Shown one piece after another: positions 1 through 7,565 of a stretch of 46,884 nucleotides of DNA. Where the stretch lies: positions 1 through 46,884 of the forward strand of contig JABHUQ010000019.1 in the NCBI GenBank assembly GCA_018658715.1, read 5' to 3'. Below the pieces are notes generated by a model that saw nothing but the letters and a program-made list of their open reading frames with translations, was not told the DNA's origin and searched no databases. Position numbers and translations under genes: made by a program. The DNA is from Fidelibacterota bacterium (GTDB taxonomy: Bacteria > Fidelibacterota > Marinisomatia > Marinisomatales > UBA1611). Position 1 is the stretch's first letter; the number at the start of each line of letters is the position of its first letter.

Positions 1-40
1 CTTTTGATAAGTAATGAATAGTTATGATTAAAGATGAAAC

Positions 41-67
41 AAAAAGCCCCCGATATTTACCGAGGGG
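41..67 (-). terminator. Terminator downstream of tRNA-Lys
   Basis: Read on the minus strand, CCCCTCGG and CGGGGG form a GC-rich stem (one bulge) around an A/T-rich loop, followed by TTTTT. This is a rho-independent terminator placed about 30 bases past the 3' end of the leftward tRNA gene. Confidence 0.75.
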
Positions 68-99
68 TTAATGAGAGAGATGTCTGGTTTCTCTTCGTG

Positions 100-172
100 T
101 GATCCGGGTGAGACTCGAACTCACGGCCAATGGCTTAAAAGGCCACTGCTCTACCAACTGAGCTACCGGATC
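100..172 (-). tRNA. tRNA-Lys (anticodon TTT)
   Basis: The minus strand folds as a full cloverleaf. The 7-bp acceptor stem is GATCCGG/CCGGATC, the D stem is GCTC/GAGC, and the anticodon stem is GTGGC/GCCAT with one G-U pair. The loop is CTTTTAA, so the anticodon is TTT (lysine). The T arm is GTGAG-TTCGAGT-CTCAC, and the discriminator base is A at position 100. CCA is not encoded. It is transcribed leftward, away from the susC gene, and ends at the terminator just downstream. Confidence 0.95.
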
Positions 173-306
173 AAAAATAATTATTGGTAAAACCGGCGGG
201 GAAATTACAATTTATCATTCATGAAAAAAAACAGATAAAAGGTATTTTTATAAAAATAAGAAAACCCTTGCCTGTAGAGTTAGTATTTCGGAAAATAAGG
301 CATGTT

Positions 307-410
307 CTTGGATACTCCATCCCTAATGTTACAAATGTATCCAGGCATATGGATTGTTGTTATAACAATCTTGCAAGAAAAGGTCTTAATAATAAAGTCT
401 TAATAATAAA
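307..410 (+). promoter_or_regulatory. Structured leader of the susC gene: two inverted repeats and a tandem repeat
   Basis: Three elements lie between the tRNA and the GTG start of susC. CTTGGATAC (307-315) can pair with GTATCCAGG (337-345). GATTGTT (352-358) pairs with AACAATC (364-370). The 14-mer GTCTTAATAATAAA is repeated head to tail at 383-396 and 397-410. They could be operators or RNA leader hairpins. A conventional -35/-10 pair is not obvious. The role is inferred from position only. Confidence 0.4.
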
Positions 411-432
411 CATTAAAGAAGGAGATAAGATC

Positions 433-3360
433 GTGATAAAAAAAACATATATACTCAAGTCAATTTTTGTGTTGATGCTTAGCATTAGCATGGGAATGGC
501 TCAAGCAGTCAAGGTATCAGGGACTGTTACCGATGCAGAAACAGGACAATCCTTAACAGGTGCTCAGGTTTTTGTAAAGGGGACATTTAATGGTATAATC
601 ACCAATTTAGCTGGCTATTATAGTTTGGAAGTGCCAAGCGATGCAACATTGATGGTTGCTTATATTGGTTATAAAACCCTAGAAGCGCCATCCAATGGTG
701 GAACGCTAGATTTTAGTTTAGAACCAGATATTCTTAAACAAGACGAAGTGATTGTAACAGGTCTAGTCAGCACTGTAAAGCGAAGAAATGCAGCCAATGC
801 TGTGGCATCTGTCTCTAGCGATAACTTGGTAAATGCTCCAACTCAAACTATTGACCAAGCATTAAGCGGTCAATTTGCAGGAGTTAATATTCGTAGAAAT
901 ACCGGTGCTCCTGGCGGTGGAACGAATGTGAATCTTCGCGGGCAATCAACTCTCACTGGAAGCACACAACCTCTTTACGTTATTGATGGTATCATTGTTA
1001 ACAATGATGCGAATCAATCTGGTATAGATGTTGTAACTGCTGCAACAGGCGCAGGTAGTTCAAGGCCTCAAGGGCAGCCAACTAATCGTATTGGTGATAT
1101 CAACCCCAATGACGTAGAAAGCATTGAAGTCCTTAAGGGAGCAAGTGCTGCAGCTATCTATGGAGCAAAAGCATCTAATGGTGTAATCATTATCAATACA
1201 AAACGCGGTAAAGGCGGAAAAACAAAATTCAATTTTTCAACCCGCACAGGCTCTTCTTCCCTGTTAAGGAAAATGGGTCATCGTAAATTTAATGATTATA
1301 GTGAAGCCAAAGCACAATATGGAGCTGACATTGCCGAGTTAGGATTAACTAATCCAGCAGATACAACAACTTGGGCTGGGAATGATTTTGACTATGAAGA
1401 AATTCTTTATGGTGAAACAGGTATACTAACAGAACACACTTTAAGCGCAGTTGGTGGAGATGAGAGTACTCAATTTTATTTAGGTGGACAATACATGGAT
1501 GAAGATGGAATCATTAAAAATACGGGTTACAAAAAACTGTCCGGTCGTATGAATGTTGATCATCGCTTAAATGAAAAAGCTAAATTTTCAGTTTCAACAA
1601 ATTTAATTCATTCTGAGTCTGATAGGGGTGTTACAGGTAATGATAATACTAACATGACCTATGGGTTTTCCATTGGATTTACTCCAAGTTTCATTGATAT
1701 CAGACAAAAGGATGATGGATCTTTTCCTACACATCCTCTGAACCCATCAAATCCGCTGGAAACAGTTGAATATTTTGTGAATAATGAAGTTACACATCGT
1801 GCCTTGGGTTCTATGACATTCGATTATAATCTATATAGGTCTTCGAATATGAACCTTGGATTTTTGGCAGTTGCAGGAGCTGATTTTTATAATCAGGAAA
1901 ATGAAGTTTTTATTCCGCCTTTTCTACAGATTGAATCACCAAATTCTGAGCCGGGTCAATCAGTTATGACAACCACAGATAACTTAAATACTAATTTATC
2001 TCTGAATGTTGTACATAAAGTGAAGATGCCAAATATAAGTTTAAATACTACAGCAGGTCTGCAGTATGAGACCTATGATTGGAACTCGGTATTTGTTCAC
2101 GCAAAAGGAATGATCCCAACTCAGACGAACGTAGATAATGCAAGCTCACAAGCAGTCTATCATGATCGTAAAAAACGTCAGGACCGTGGACAATTTTTTC
2201 AAGAAGAAATAACTGTTGGTGATAATATATATCTGGCTTTCAGTATGCGTGGTGATGTGTCTAGTACTTTGGGAGATACAGAAACAAAAGAGTGGTACCC
2301 TAAAGCAGCGGGTTCATACCAATTCGGTGAGTTCGCTTTATTTGATAACCTTAAGCTTCGTGGTGCTTTTGGGCAGACAGGAAATATGCCTCAAGCAAAA
2401 GCAAAATATACCACAATGTCTTCAGCAAATATTGGTGGTATTAATGGTCTTGTTGCTTCTTCTACCAGAGGGAACTCTGATATTAAACCAGAACGTACAA
2501 CTGAAATGGAATTTGGTGTAGATTTTTCGATGATGGGCGGAGTAGCAACTGTTGAAGCAACTATGTATCAACAAAATATAGAAGATCTTATTCTACTTGT
2601 TGATTTACCATCTTCATCTGGAGCTTCATATGCTTGGGAAAATGGTGGAAAAATGGAGACCAATGGAATGGAATTATCTCTTGGCTTGAATCCAACAATG
2701 CTTGTTCCAGCGGGTGGATTAGATTGGAATTTTCATATGACCTATTATACAAATGAGTCAAAAGTAACAGAGTTAAACGTTCCAGCTTATAACTTTGGCG
2801 GTTTTGCAACTTTTTTAGGTACCTATAGAATTCAAGAAGGGTATTCACCATCTGCGATCATTGGAAGTGAGGGTGACCCCGATAATCCTGATGTATTAGG
2901 AGATGAAAATCCTGATTACCGGATGTCATTTAGAAATTCTTTTACTTTTGGACCCTTTTCACTTTCATTTCTAATAGATAAGAAAGAAGGTGGTCATGCT
3001 ATTAATCTAGCAAACTTGATCTATGATCTAGGTGGGACCACAGTTGATTATGTAGAAAATGGTGGGACGAGGCTAGAGAATCTAGGAGCTGTAACCGCAC
3101 CTTATGTTGAGTCTACAAGCTATGTAGCATTAAGAGACCTTAGCTTCAACTATACCTTACCTGGTAGTATGACTCAAGGATATGGTGTAAGCTTTCTTCA
3201 AGTAGGCGTATCGGCCAGAAATTGGTTGATGAATTCTGACTATTCAGGCCTAAGCCCTGAGGTCAGTCAGTTTGGAAATGAAGCTGTGGGTGGTTCTGTT
3301 GATACGAGTCCATTCCCACTTTCCAAAAGTTTGTATTTAACTCTATCAATGGGATTCTAA
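433..3360 (+). CDS. SusC/RagA-family TonB-dependent outer membrane receptor
   Basis: Outer membrane beta-barrel that with a SusD lipoprotein imports oligomeric nutrients using TonB energy. The start is set at GTG 433: GGAG lies nine bases upstream and a signal peptide follows at once (IKKTYILKSIFVLMLSISM, then AQA, about residues 1-25). The open frame continues upstream to 184, but that part does not look like protein. After the signal peptide come a carboxypeptidase-regulatory-like domain (about 26-100), a TonB-box-like DEVIVTG (104-110), and a plug domain (about 111-220) with LRGQSTLTGS and PLYVIDGII, typical of SusC. The barrel ends in an aromatic residue (YLTLSMGF). 975 residues is normal for the family. 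The SusD gene follows after 18 bases. The substrate cannot be read from the sequence. Confidence 0.93.
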   Translation: MIKKTYILKSIFVLMLSISMGMAQAVKVSGTVTDAETGQSLTGAQVFVKGTFNGIITNLAGYYSLEVPSDATLMVAYIGYKTLEAPSNGGTLDFSLEPDILKQDEVIVTGLVSTVKRRNAANAVASVSSDNLVNAPTQTIDQALSGQFAGVNIRRNTGAPGGGTNVNLRGQSTLTGSTQPLYVIDGIIVNNDANQSGIDVVTAATGAGSSRPQGQPTNRIGDINPNDVESIEVLKGASAAAIYGAKASNGVIIINTKRGKGGKTKFNFSTRTGSSSLLRKMGHRKFNDYSEAKAQYGADIAELGLTNPADTTTWAGNDFDYEEILYGETGILTEHTLSAVGGDESTQFYLGGQYMDEDGIIKNTGYKKLSGRMNVDHRLNEKAKFSVSTNLIHSESDRGVTGNDNTNMTYGFSIGFTPSFIDIRQKDDGSFPTHPLNPSNPLETVEYFVNNEVTHRALGSMTFDYNLYRSSNMNLGFLAVAGADFYNQENEVFIPPFLQIESPNSEPGQSVMTTTDNLNTNLSLNVVHKVKMPNISLNTTAGLQYETYDWNSVFVHAKGMIPTQTNVDNASSQAVYHDRKKRQDRGQFFQEEITVGDNIYLAFSMRGDVSSTLGDTETKEWYPKAAGSYQFGEFALFDNLKLRGAFGQTGNMPQAKAKYTTMSSANIGGINGLVASSTRGNSDIKPERTTEMEFGVDFSMMGGVATVEATMYQQNIEDLILLVDLPSSSGASYAWENGGKMETNGMELSLGLNPTMLVPAGGLDWNFHMTYYTNESKVTELNVPAYNFGGFATFLGTYRIQEGYSPSAIIGSEGDPDNPDVLGDENPDYRMSFRNSFTFGPFSLSFLIDKKEGGHAINLANLIYDLGGTTVDYVENGGTRLENLGAVTAPYVESTSYVALRDLSFNYTLPGSMTQGYGVSFLQVGVSARNWLMNSDYSGLSPEVSQFGNEAVGGSVDTSPFPLSKSLYLTLSMGF

Positions 3361-3378
3361 TCTAGAAAGGAGATAATA

Positions 3379-4635
3379 ATGAAAATAAATAAAAGAAAAA
3401 CAATAATGAGACTCCTGCCAATGGTACTAGTACTATTTTGGACAGGGTGTGAAGATTTGGATTTTCCAGACCCAAATAATCCAACTGATGACACTGCAAC
3501 TATACAGTCATTGGTAACAGGTGCTGAAGCACAATTACGTTCGGGATATGGGGTTTATATCAGAGATCTATTAGTAGTGGGAAGAGAAGCCTACTACCTA
3601 GAACCAGCTGACCCAAGGTATACGGGTGAGCTTCTAAGAGGCCCTATTGATGCTGGTGGGTTTCTATGCTATACACCATGGGCGGCGAATTACAAGGTTA
3701 TTAAAAATTGTCAAACAATTATTAATAGTGCAGATTCAGATGCGGGAGCGATTGGCTTTGCGCAAACGATTCAGGCATATTGTCTGATGAGAATTTTAAA
3801 CCTTACGGATACTAATGGCGCCAGAACAAATTATGATGGTGTAACAGAAACCCCTGTTGCAACAAAAGCTGAAACTCTTGTAGAAATTGAATCTCTGCTA
3901 GATGCCGGATCTACAAGTCTTTCTTCTGCTGGTAGTGCTTTCTCATTTTCATTATCAGATGGTTTCTCTGGGTTCGATACTCCTCAAACATTTACTCACT
4001 TCAATCGTGGTCTAAGAGCTAGAGTCGCGGTATTGCAAGATGATTGGAGTGCAGCTCAGACAGCATTAACATCTATCGCAGACTGGATGAATGCTGATGC
4101 TAATGTAGGTGTTTATCATGTATTTAGTTCAGGTGCAAATGATGCAGATAACCAAATGTATGAAGCTCCAGATGCAGCAACATTAAAACTGATGGTGCAC
4201 CCTACATTTTTGACAGATGCTGAAGAAGGTGATACAAGAGTAAGTAATAATGTTTTGGTAAGATCAGATACAATTACATATGATGGATTAGAGAGTTATT
4301 TGGCACCTACAAAATATGCAGACTCTTATGATTCTGTTCCAATAATGAGATCTGAAGAATTAAAATTACTACAGGCTGAGGTATATGTAGGTAATAGTGA
4401 TTATTCAGGTGCAGAAGGTATTCTAAATACTATTCGCTCAGCAGCTGGTGTAGCTGATTATACTGGGACAGATGCAAGTAATGCTGTTGATCGTGTTCTT
4501 CATGAAAAGAGGTATTCCTTGTTTTTAGAAGGGCATCGTTTAGCAGATATGCGCCATTACGATAAAACATCTGAGCTCCCGCTTGACCGCGAAGGCGATA
4601 CTGTGGTAACCTTCCCAATACCAGAAGGCGAATAA
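3379..4635 (+). CDS. SusD/RagB-family nutrient-binding lipoprotein
   Basis: Surface lipoprotein expected to act as the lid and ligand-binding partner of the SusC barrel encoded just upstream. AAAGGAG precedes the ATG. The signal peptide ends in the lipobox FWTGC, with Cys24 as the lipidated residue. The SusD fold is indicated by QSLVTGAEAQLRSGYG near the N-terminus, by helical TPR-like segments (YKVIKNCQTIINSAD, EELKLLQAEVYV), and by the usual C-terminal EKRYSLFLEGHRLADMRHY and FPIPEGE. At 418 residues it is on the short side for SusD proteins, which suggests compact ligand-binding loops. A strong terminator follows, so the pair may form a transcription unit on its own. Confidence 0.9.
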   Translation: MKINKRKTIMRLLPMVLVLFWTGCEDLDFPDPNNPTDDTATIQSLVTGAEAQLRSGYGVYIRDLLVVGREAYYLEPADPRYTGELLRGPIDAGGFLCYTPWAANYKVIKNCQTIINSADSDAGAIGFAQTIQAYCLMRILNLTDTNGARTNYDGVTETPVATKAETLVEIESLLDAGSTSLSSAGSAFSFSLSDGFSGFDTPQTFTHFNRGLRARVAVLQDDWSAAQTALTSIADWMNADANVGVYHVFSSGANDADNQMYEAPDAATLKLMVHPTFLTDAEEGDTRVSNNVLVRSDTITYDGLESYLAPTKYADSYDSVPIMRSEELKLLQAEVYVGNSDYSGAEGILNTIRSAAGVADYTGTDASNAVDRVLHEKRYSLFLEGHRLADMRHYDKTSELPLDREGDTVVTFPIPEGE

Positions 4636-4662
4636 ATAAATACATTCACAGCGATTAATAAT

Positions 4663-4690
4663 AAAAAGGCCTCGTTAGAGGCCTTTTTAT
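4663..4690 (+). terminator. Terminator after susD
   Basis: AAAAAGGCCTC, loop GTTA, GAGGCCTTTTT: an 11-bp perfect stem with a T-run. It lies 27 bases after the SusD stop and 20 bases before the next start codon, so the acetamidase gene is either read through or has its own promoter inside or near the hairpin. Confidence 0.9.
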
Positions 4691-4710
4691 TATAAGGTGA
4701 GGAAATAACA

Positions 4711-5688
4711 ATGAAAAAAATAATTATGATGACCTTATTAATCGGGATGTGGTCTTGCACTGAAGATGCAACTATTAAGCCAGATTATATTTTATCTGCA
4801 GATAAGAAACATAATAAATTCAGTAAACTGATTCCTCCAGTATTAAAGGTCTCATCTGGTGCAGTCATAAAAGCGATAACAAATGAAGCATCTGATGGTC
4901 AGCTTCATAAAAAAGCCGAACTAAAAGACCTTATTAATATAGATTTTGGGCCAATTCACCCGCTTACAGGCCCTGTCTATGTAGAAGAGGCAGAAGTCGG
5001 CGATATATTAGCAGTTGATTTAATAGATATTGAGTTACATGATTATGGCTGGCAAGCCATAGTTGGTGGCTTTGGATTTTTAACTGATAGATTCCCTGAG
5101 CCCAAATTAAATATTCATGAGATTGACACAATTAATAAAACAACGATGTTTAATGGTAAAATAACGATTCCACTAAAGCCATTTGCTGGTGTTATGGGAG
5201 TTGCTCCGGATACAGAAGAGATGCTATCGACCATACCTCCTAGGGCGAATGGTGGGAATATGGATGATCCAAGCATTGTTGAAGGGACTACGGTTTATTT
5301 TCCTGTATTTGTCAAAGGTGCTCTCTTTTCAATTGGTGATGCACATGCTGTTCAAGGTTTAGGTGAGGTCTGTGGTACCGCGATAGAAGCTCCCATGACT
5401 TTTGTCTATCGGCTAAGGGTGTTAAAGAATAAACCCGCGATTCAAGAGCCTCAATATGAAACAGAAGACTTTTATGCAGTGACTGGTTTTGGTGAAACGA
5501 TTGATATCGCTACAAAAAAGGCAGTCAATTTTATGGTTGACCACCTATCCGAAAACTATGAGATTAGTGCTGAAGATGCTTATATGCTTTGTTCATTGGT
5601 TGGAGATCTAAAAATAGCTGAAATTGTTGATGTCCCTAATATGCTTGTCACTATGCATTTCCCTAAATCCATCTTAACCCAACTTTAA
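4711..5688 (+). CDS. Acetamidase/formamidase (FmdA/AmdA) family lipoprotein
   Basis: Homologue of FmdA/AmdA enzymes, which hydrolyse formamide or acetamide to the acid and ammonia. Family blocks seen: GPIHPLTGPVYVEEAEVGD (about residues 89-107), GVMGVAPDTEE, PRANGGNMD, GDAHAVQGLGEVCGTAIE (about 210-227) and AYMLCSLVGDLKIAEIVD near the C-terminus. The usual cytosolic enzymes have no export signal. This one starts with MKKIIMMTLLIGMWSC, a lipoprotein signal peptide with Cys16. It should therefore sit on the periplasmic or outer membrane, which is unusual. GGTGAGG provides a ribosome site. It lies 75 bases after susD behind a terminator, so it may process amides handled by that importer. The actual substrate is unknown. 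Confidence 0.85.
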   Translation: MKKIIMMTLLIGMWSCTEDATIKPDYILSADKKHNKFSKLIPPVLKVSSGAVIKAITNEASDGQLHKKAELKDLINIDFGPIHPLTGPVYVEEAEVGDILAVDLIDIELHDYGWQAIVGGFGFLTDRFPEPKLNIHEIDTINKTTMFNGKITIPLKPFAGVMGVAPDTEEMLSTIPPRANGGNMDDPSIVEGTTVYFPVFVKGALFSIGDAHAVQGLGEVCGTAIEAPMTFVYRLRVLKNKPAIQEPQYETEDFYAVTGFGETIDIATKKAVNFMVDHLSENYEISAEDAYMLCSLVGDLKIAEIVDVPNMLVTMHFPKSILTQL

Positions 5689-5700
5689 TAAATAATAAAT

Positions 5701-5726
5701 AAAAAGGGTTTGAACCCTTTTTATTT
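5701..5726. terminator. Bidirectional terminator between convergent genes
   Basis: AAAAAGGGT, loop TTGA, ACCCTTTTT gives a 9-bp stem with A- and T-runs on both sides. It separates the rightward acetamidase-like gene from the leftward queF gene and can serve both. Confidence 0.85.
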
Positions 5727-5747
5727 AATTACAATAATTATTTTTGA

Positions 5748-6167
5748 TTAGCAACCACATCCACCACTAGGAACTTCATAATCAATATCGCCTTCAATAC
5801 AAGTAGTATCAAAACCACCTCGTGTATTATAAATAGTTGTAATTCGAATTCGATTCGTTTCCAATACCTTTGATAAATCTTGATAAATGCGTTTTGTTGC
5901 TTCTTCCTGAAAGATGCCTACATTGCGAAAGCTAATGATATAGTATTTTAATGATTTAAGTTCGATGCATTTTCCACCTTCTGGAAAATATTCGATTTTA
6001 AGATAAGCAAAATCTGGGAGGCCACTAAAGGGGCATACAGCGCTGAATTCTTGTGTTTCAGTTAAAATATATTGATCTAGGCTATCAAATGAAAATGTTT
6101 CTAAGAAACTTTGTTTAATATGATTTTCGTCTAAATAATCAAATGTTTTTCCTTCTGCTTCCGGCAT
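5748..6167 (-). CDS. queF: NADPH-dependent 7-cyano-7-deazaguanine reductase (QueF, type I)
   Basis: Reduces the nitrile preQ0 to the amine preQ1 in the cytosol, a step in making queuosine for tRNA. At 139 residues it is the short unimodular type. [13 protein letters not shown] (41-53) holds the nucleophilic Cys45 and Asp52. The QueF motif [14 protein letters not shown] spans 69-82, followed by NTRGG (114-118). From memory of the family, the position after the conserved Phe is normally His-Glu. Here it reads FQEE (86-89), with Gln in place of His. The protein ends in GGCGC, a Cys-rich tail. AGGAG lies ahead of the ATG. No preQ1 riboswitch was recognised in the 91 bases upstream. Confidence 0.93.
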   Translation of the reverse strand: MPEAEGKTFDYLDENHIKQSFLETFSFDSLDQYILTETQEFSAVCPFSGLPDFAYLKIEYFPEGGKCIELKSLKYYIISFRNVGIFQEEATKRIYQDLSKVLETNRIRITTIYNTRGGFDTTCIEGDIDYEVPSGGCGC

Positions 6168-6258
6168 GAGATAATCTCCTTATTAGGTCTAAAATTCGAT
6201 GGAAAAGTTAAGTGAAGATTCTAAGGTTTAAAATTAGATTGATCATAAGAGATTATAA

Positions 6259-6891
6259 TCAAATTTTACGAATAAATTTCCCAGGCTCTTTTTTATCTTC
6301 AATAAAATTCATTATTTTCAAATATTTCTGATGTGCTGAAATGGTACTAAAAGTAATATAAGTATGATATCCATCTCTATTCATTAATTCACGAAATTCA
6401 CGAAAGAAATAGCGAGCTGTTTCATAATCTCGATAGGTAGGCACCTCATAATCTAAATGTATTTTTATAATGCCGTCATTTTCCTTCTCGTAAATAAATA
6501 AACCAACAGGTACCACATTTCTAGTGATAAAAATAGAATCATAATTTTTTAAAAAATCTATATCAATATTCCCAAAATGGTTTTGAATATCATCTAAATA
6601 AAATTCAATAAATCGAGGTAAAAAAATACTCGTTTTCCAAGAAATGGGAATTAAATGAAATCGATCTTTTGTTAAAGACATACGAATTAAATAATAAATG
6701 TTAATAAAAGTAATAAATAGGTTTACAAAAAATACAGGATAAAGATTGAGAATCCAGCCATAGAGTGTGAAAGCTGAAGCTCCCAATAAGTTAATCCATC
6801 TTAATCTTCGTATATTAGCCATGGTTAATGAAACAGCCACTATAATTGAAGCCAAATAGCCTAACCACTCTATCCATTTAAATTCTATCAT
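6259..6891 (-). CDS. YgjV-like inner membrane protein with GNAT-like C-terminal part
   Basis: Three hydrophobic helices fill the N-terminus (about residues 6-25, 31-48 and 50-71), with WIEWLGYLASIIVAVSL and LYGWILNLYPVFFVN resembling the YgjV family of small membrane proteins. The soluble half (about 85-210), including VPVGLFIYEKENDG and the tail HQKYLKIMNF, is reminiscent of acetyltransferase-type (GNAT) strands and the helix before the final strand, but no acetyl-CoA loop is obvious. AGGA stands ahead of the ATG. It is 91 bases upstream of queF on the same strand and could be co-transcribed. The function is not known. Confidence 0.6.
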   Translation of the reverse strand: MIEFKWIEWLGYLASIIVAVSLTMANIRRLRWINLLGASAFTLYGWILNLYPVFFVNLFITFINIYYLIRMSLTKDRFHLIPISWKTSIFLPRFIEFYLDDIQNHFGNIDIDFLKNYDSIFITRNVVPVGLFIYEKENDGIIKIHLDYEVPTYRDYETARYFFREFRELMNRDGYHTYITFSTISAHQKYLKIMNFIEDKKEPGKFIRKI

Positions 6892-7005
6892 TATATCCTG
6901 TATCTATTGTGTTAAAATTTGATATGAAAATTTATCTATAGTTAATATTCAGAAAAAGCTAGAATAAAAAATGGTAAAAAAAGTTTAAAATGGTCACTTT
7001 TCCAG

Positions 7006-7035
7006 TTGCGTAAAATAGGTATGATCCTCTATACT
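7006..7035 (+). promoter_or_regulatory. Possible sigma-70 promoter for a short transcript before ssrA
   Basis: TTGCGT (7006-7011) and TATACT (7030-7035) are separated by 18 bases. A start near 7042 would give an RNA of about 130 bases ending at the terminator at 7139-7176. The match is fair, and AT-rich sequence gives such matches by chance. Confidence 0.35.
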
Positions 7036-7041
7036 TTATTA

Positions 7042-7176
7042 GCCTCTTTTGGCGAAAAATTTTTGACAAAGAAATTTTTTAAAAGGGGCTGACAAATGAA
7101 TCAATATTTGGCTGAAAGAGCCGAATGAATCGTAAGTTAAGGCTTCAGGTTGGCGTTTGAAGCCTTTTCTTTTTAT
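7042..7176 (+). ncRNA. Candidate small RNA or leader with a 10-codon frame, upstream of ssrA
   Basis: This covers most of the 312-base gap between the YgjV-like gene and tmRNA. AGGGG stands seven bases ahead of ATG 7096. The frame reads MNQYLAERAE and stops at 7128. A hairpin (TTTGGCT, loop GAAAG, AGCCGAA, 7107-7125) lies inside that frame. A terminator hairpin follows at once. The layout fits a leader peptide with attenuation, or an independent small RNA. No known RNA family was recognised. Confidence 0.35.
7139..7176 (+). terminator. Terminator hairpin 28 bases before tmRNA
   Basis: AAGGCTTCA (7139-7147) pairs with TGAAGCCTT (7158-7166), followed by TTCTTTTTAT. There is no annotated gene for it to end, other than the candidate short transcript. 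A possible promoter for ssrA, TTTGAA (7156-7161) with TATATT (7180-7185) and an 18-base spacer, overlaps it. Confidence 0.7.
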
Positions 7177-7203
7177 ATGTATATTTTAATGATTTTTGAC
7201 AAT

Positions 7204-7556
7204 GGGGGCGATCGGTTTCGACGGGATATGAGAAATGCTGGATTGCATGCGGAGGATGTCAGTTCCCTCCATAATCATCTGACAAAACACATAAATGCCG
7301 ATTATGGCTACATGGCTGCAGCTTAACTGATGCAACCCGTCCCGAGCTTGATGCGTCTATGGTCTTGCTCAGGGGCGTCACCTACATAGACTAGTTCCAA
7401 AACATGTTTGCGGTTTTGGAATGAAATTTAGCAAGCTGGTTCTTCCTGCTTTTTGTCGCTGATAAATGGAAGAATAAGATTCCAATCGGACGACTAAGCA
7501 TGTAGACGTCTTTCATCCCTCTATTTCGGACGGGAGTTCAATTCTCCCCGCCTCCA
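7204..7556 (+). ncRNA. ssrA: Transfer-messenger RNA (tmRNA)
   Basis: Rescues stalled ribosomes and tags the unfinished peptide for proteolysis. The 5' end GGGGGCGATCGGTTTCGACG is the tmRNA signature. GGGGGCG (7204-7210) pairs with CGCCTCC (7549-7555) as the acceptor stem, and A7556 is the discriminator. The T arm GGGAG-TTCAATT-CTCCC is present. The full CCA is not encoded. The tag frame reads GCC GAT TAT GGC TAC ATG GCT GCA GCT TAA (7297-7326), giving a likely tag of ADYGYMAAA. The ending AAA differs from the common ALAA. The resume codon is inferred from the reading frame. Confidence 0.95.
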
Positions 7557-7565
7557 CATCATATA

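Noticed and set aside
184-432. Extra 83 codons at the 5' end of the SusC frame
   Set aside because: The translated stretch has no signal peptide or homology and contains the inverted and tandem repeats of the leader; a GTG with GGAG at 433 is followed at once by a good signal peptide.
433-5688. Calling the SusC/SusD region a polysaccharide utilisation locus
   Set aside because: No glycoside hydrolase, polysaccharide lyase or sulfatase gene is present; the only nearby enzyme is an amidase-type homologue.
6168-6258. Possible preQ1 riboswitch ahead of queF
   Set aside because: The 91-base gap shows no C-rich loop and pseudoknot pattern that I could recognise.
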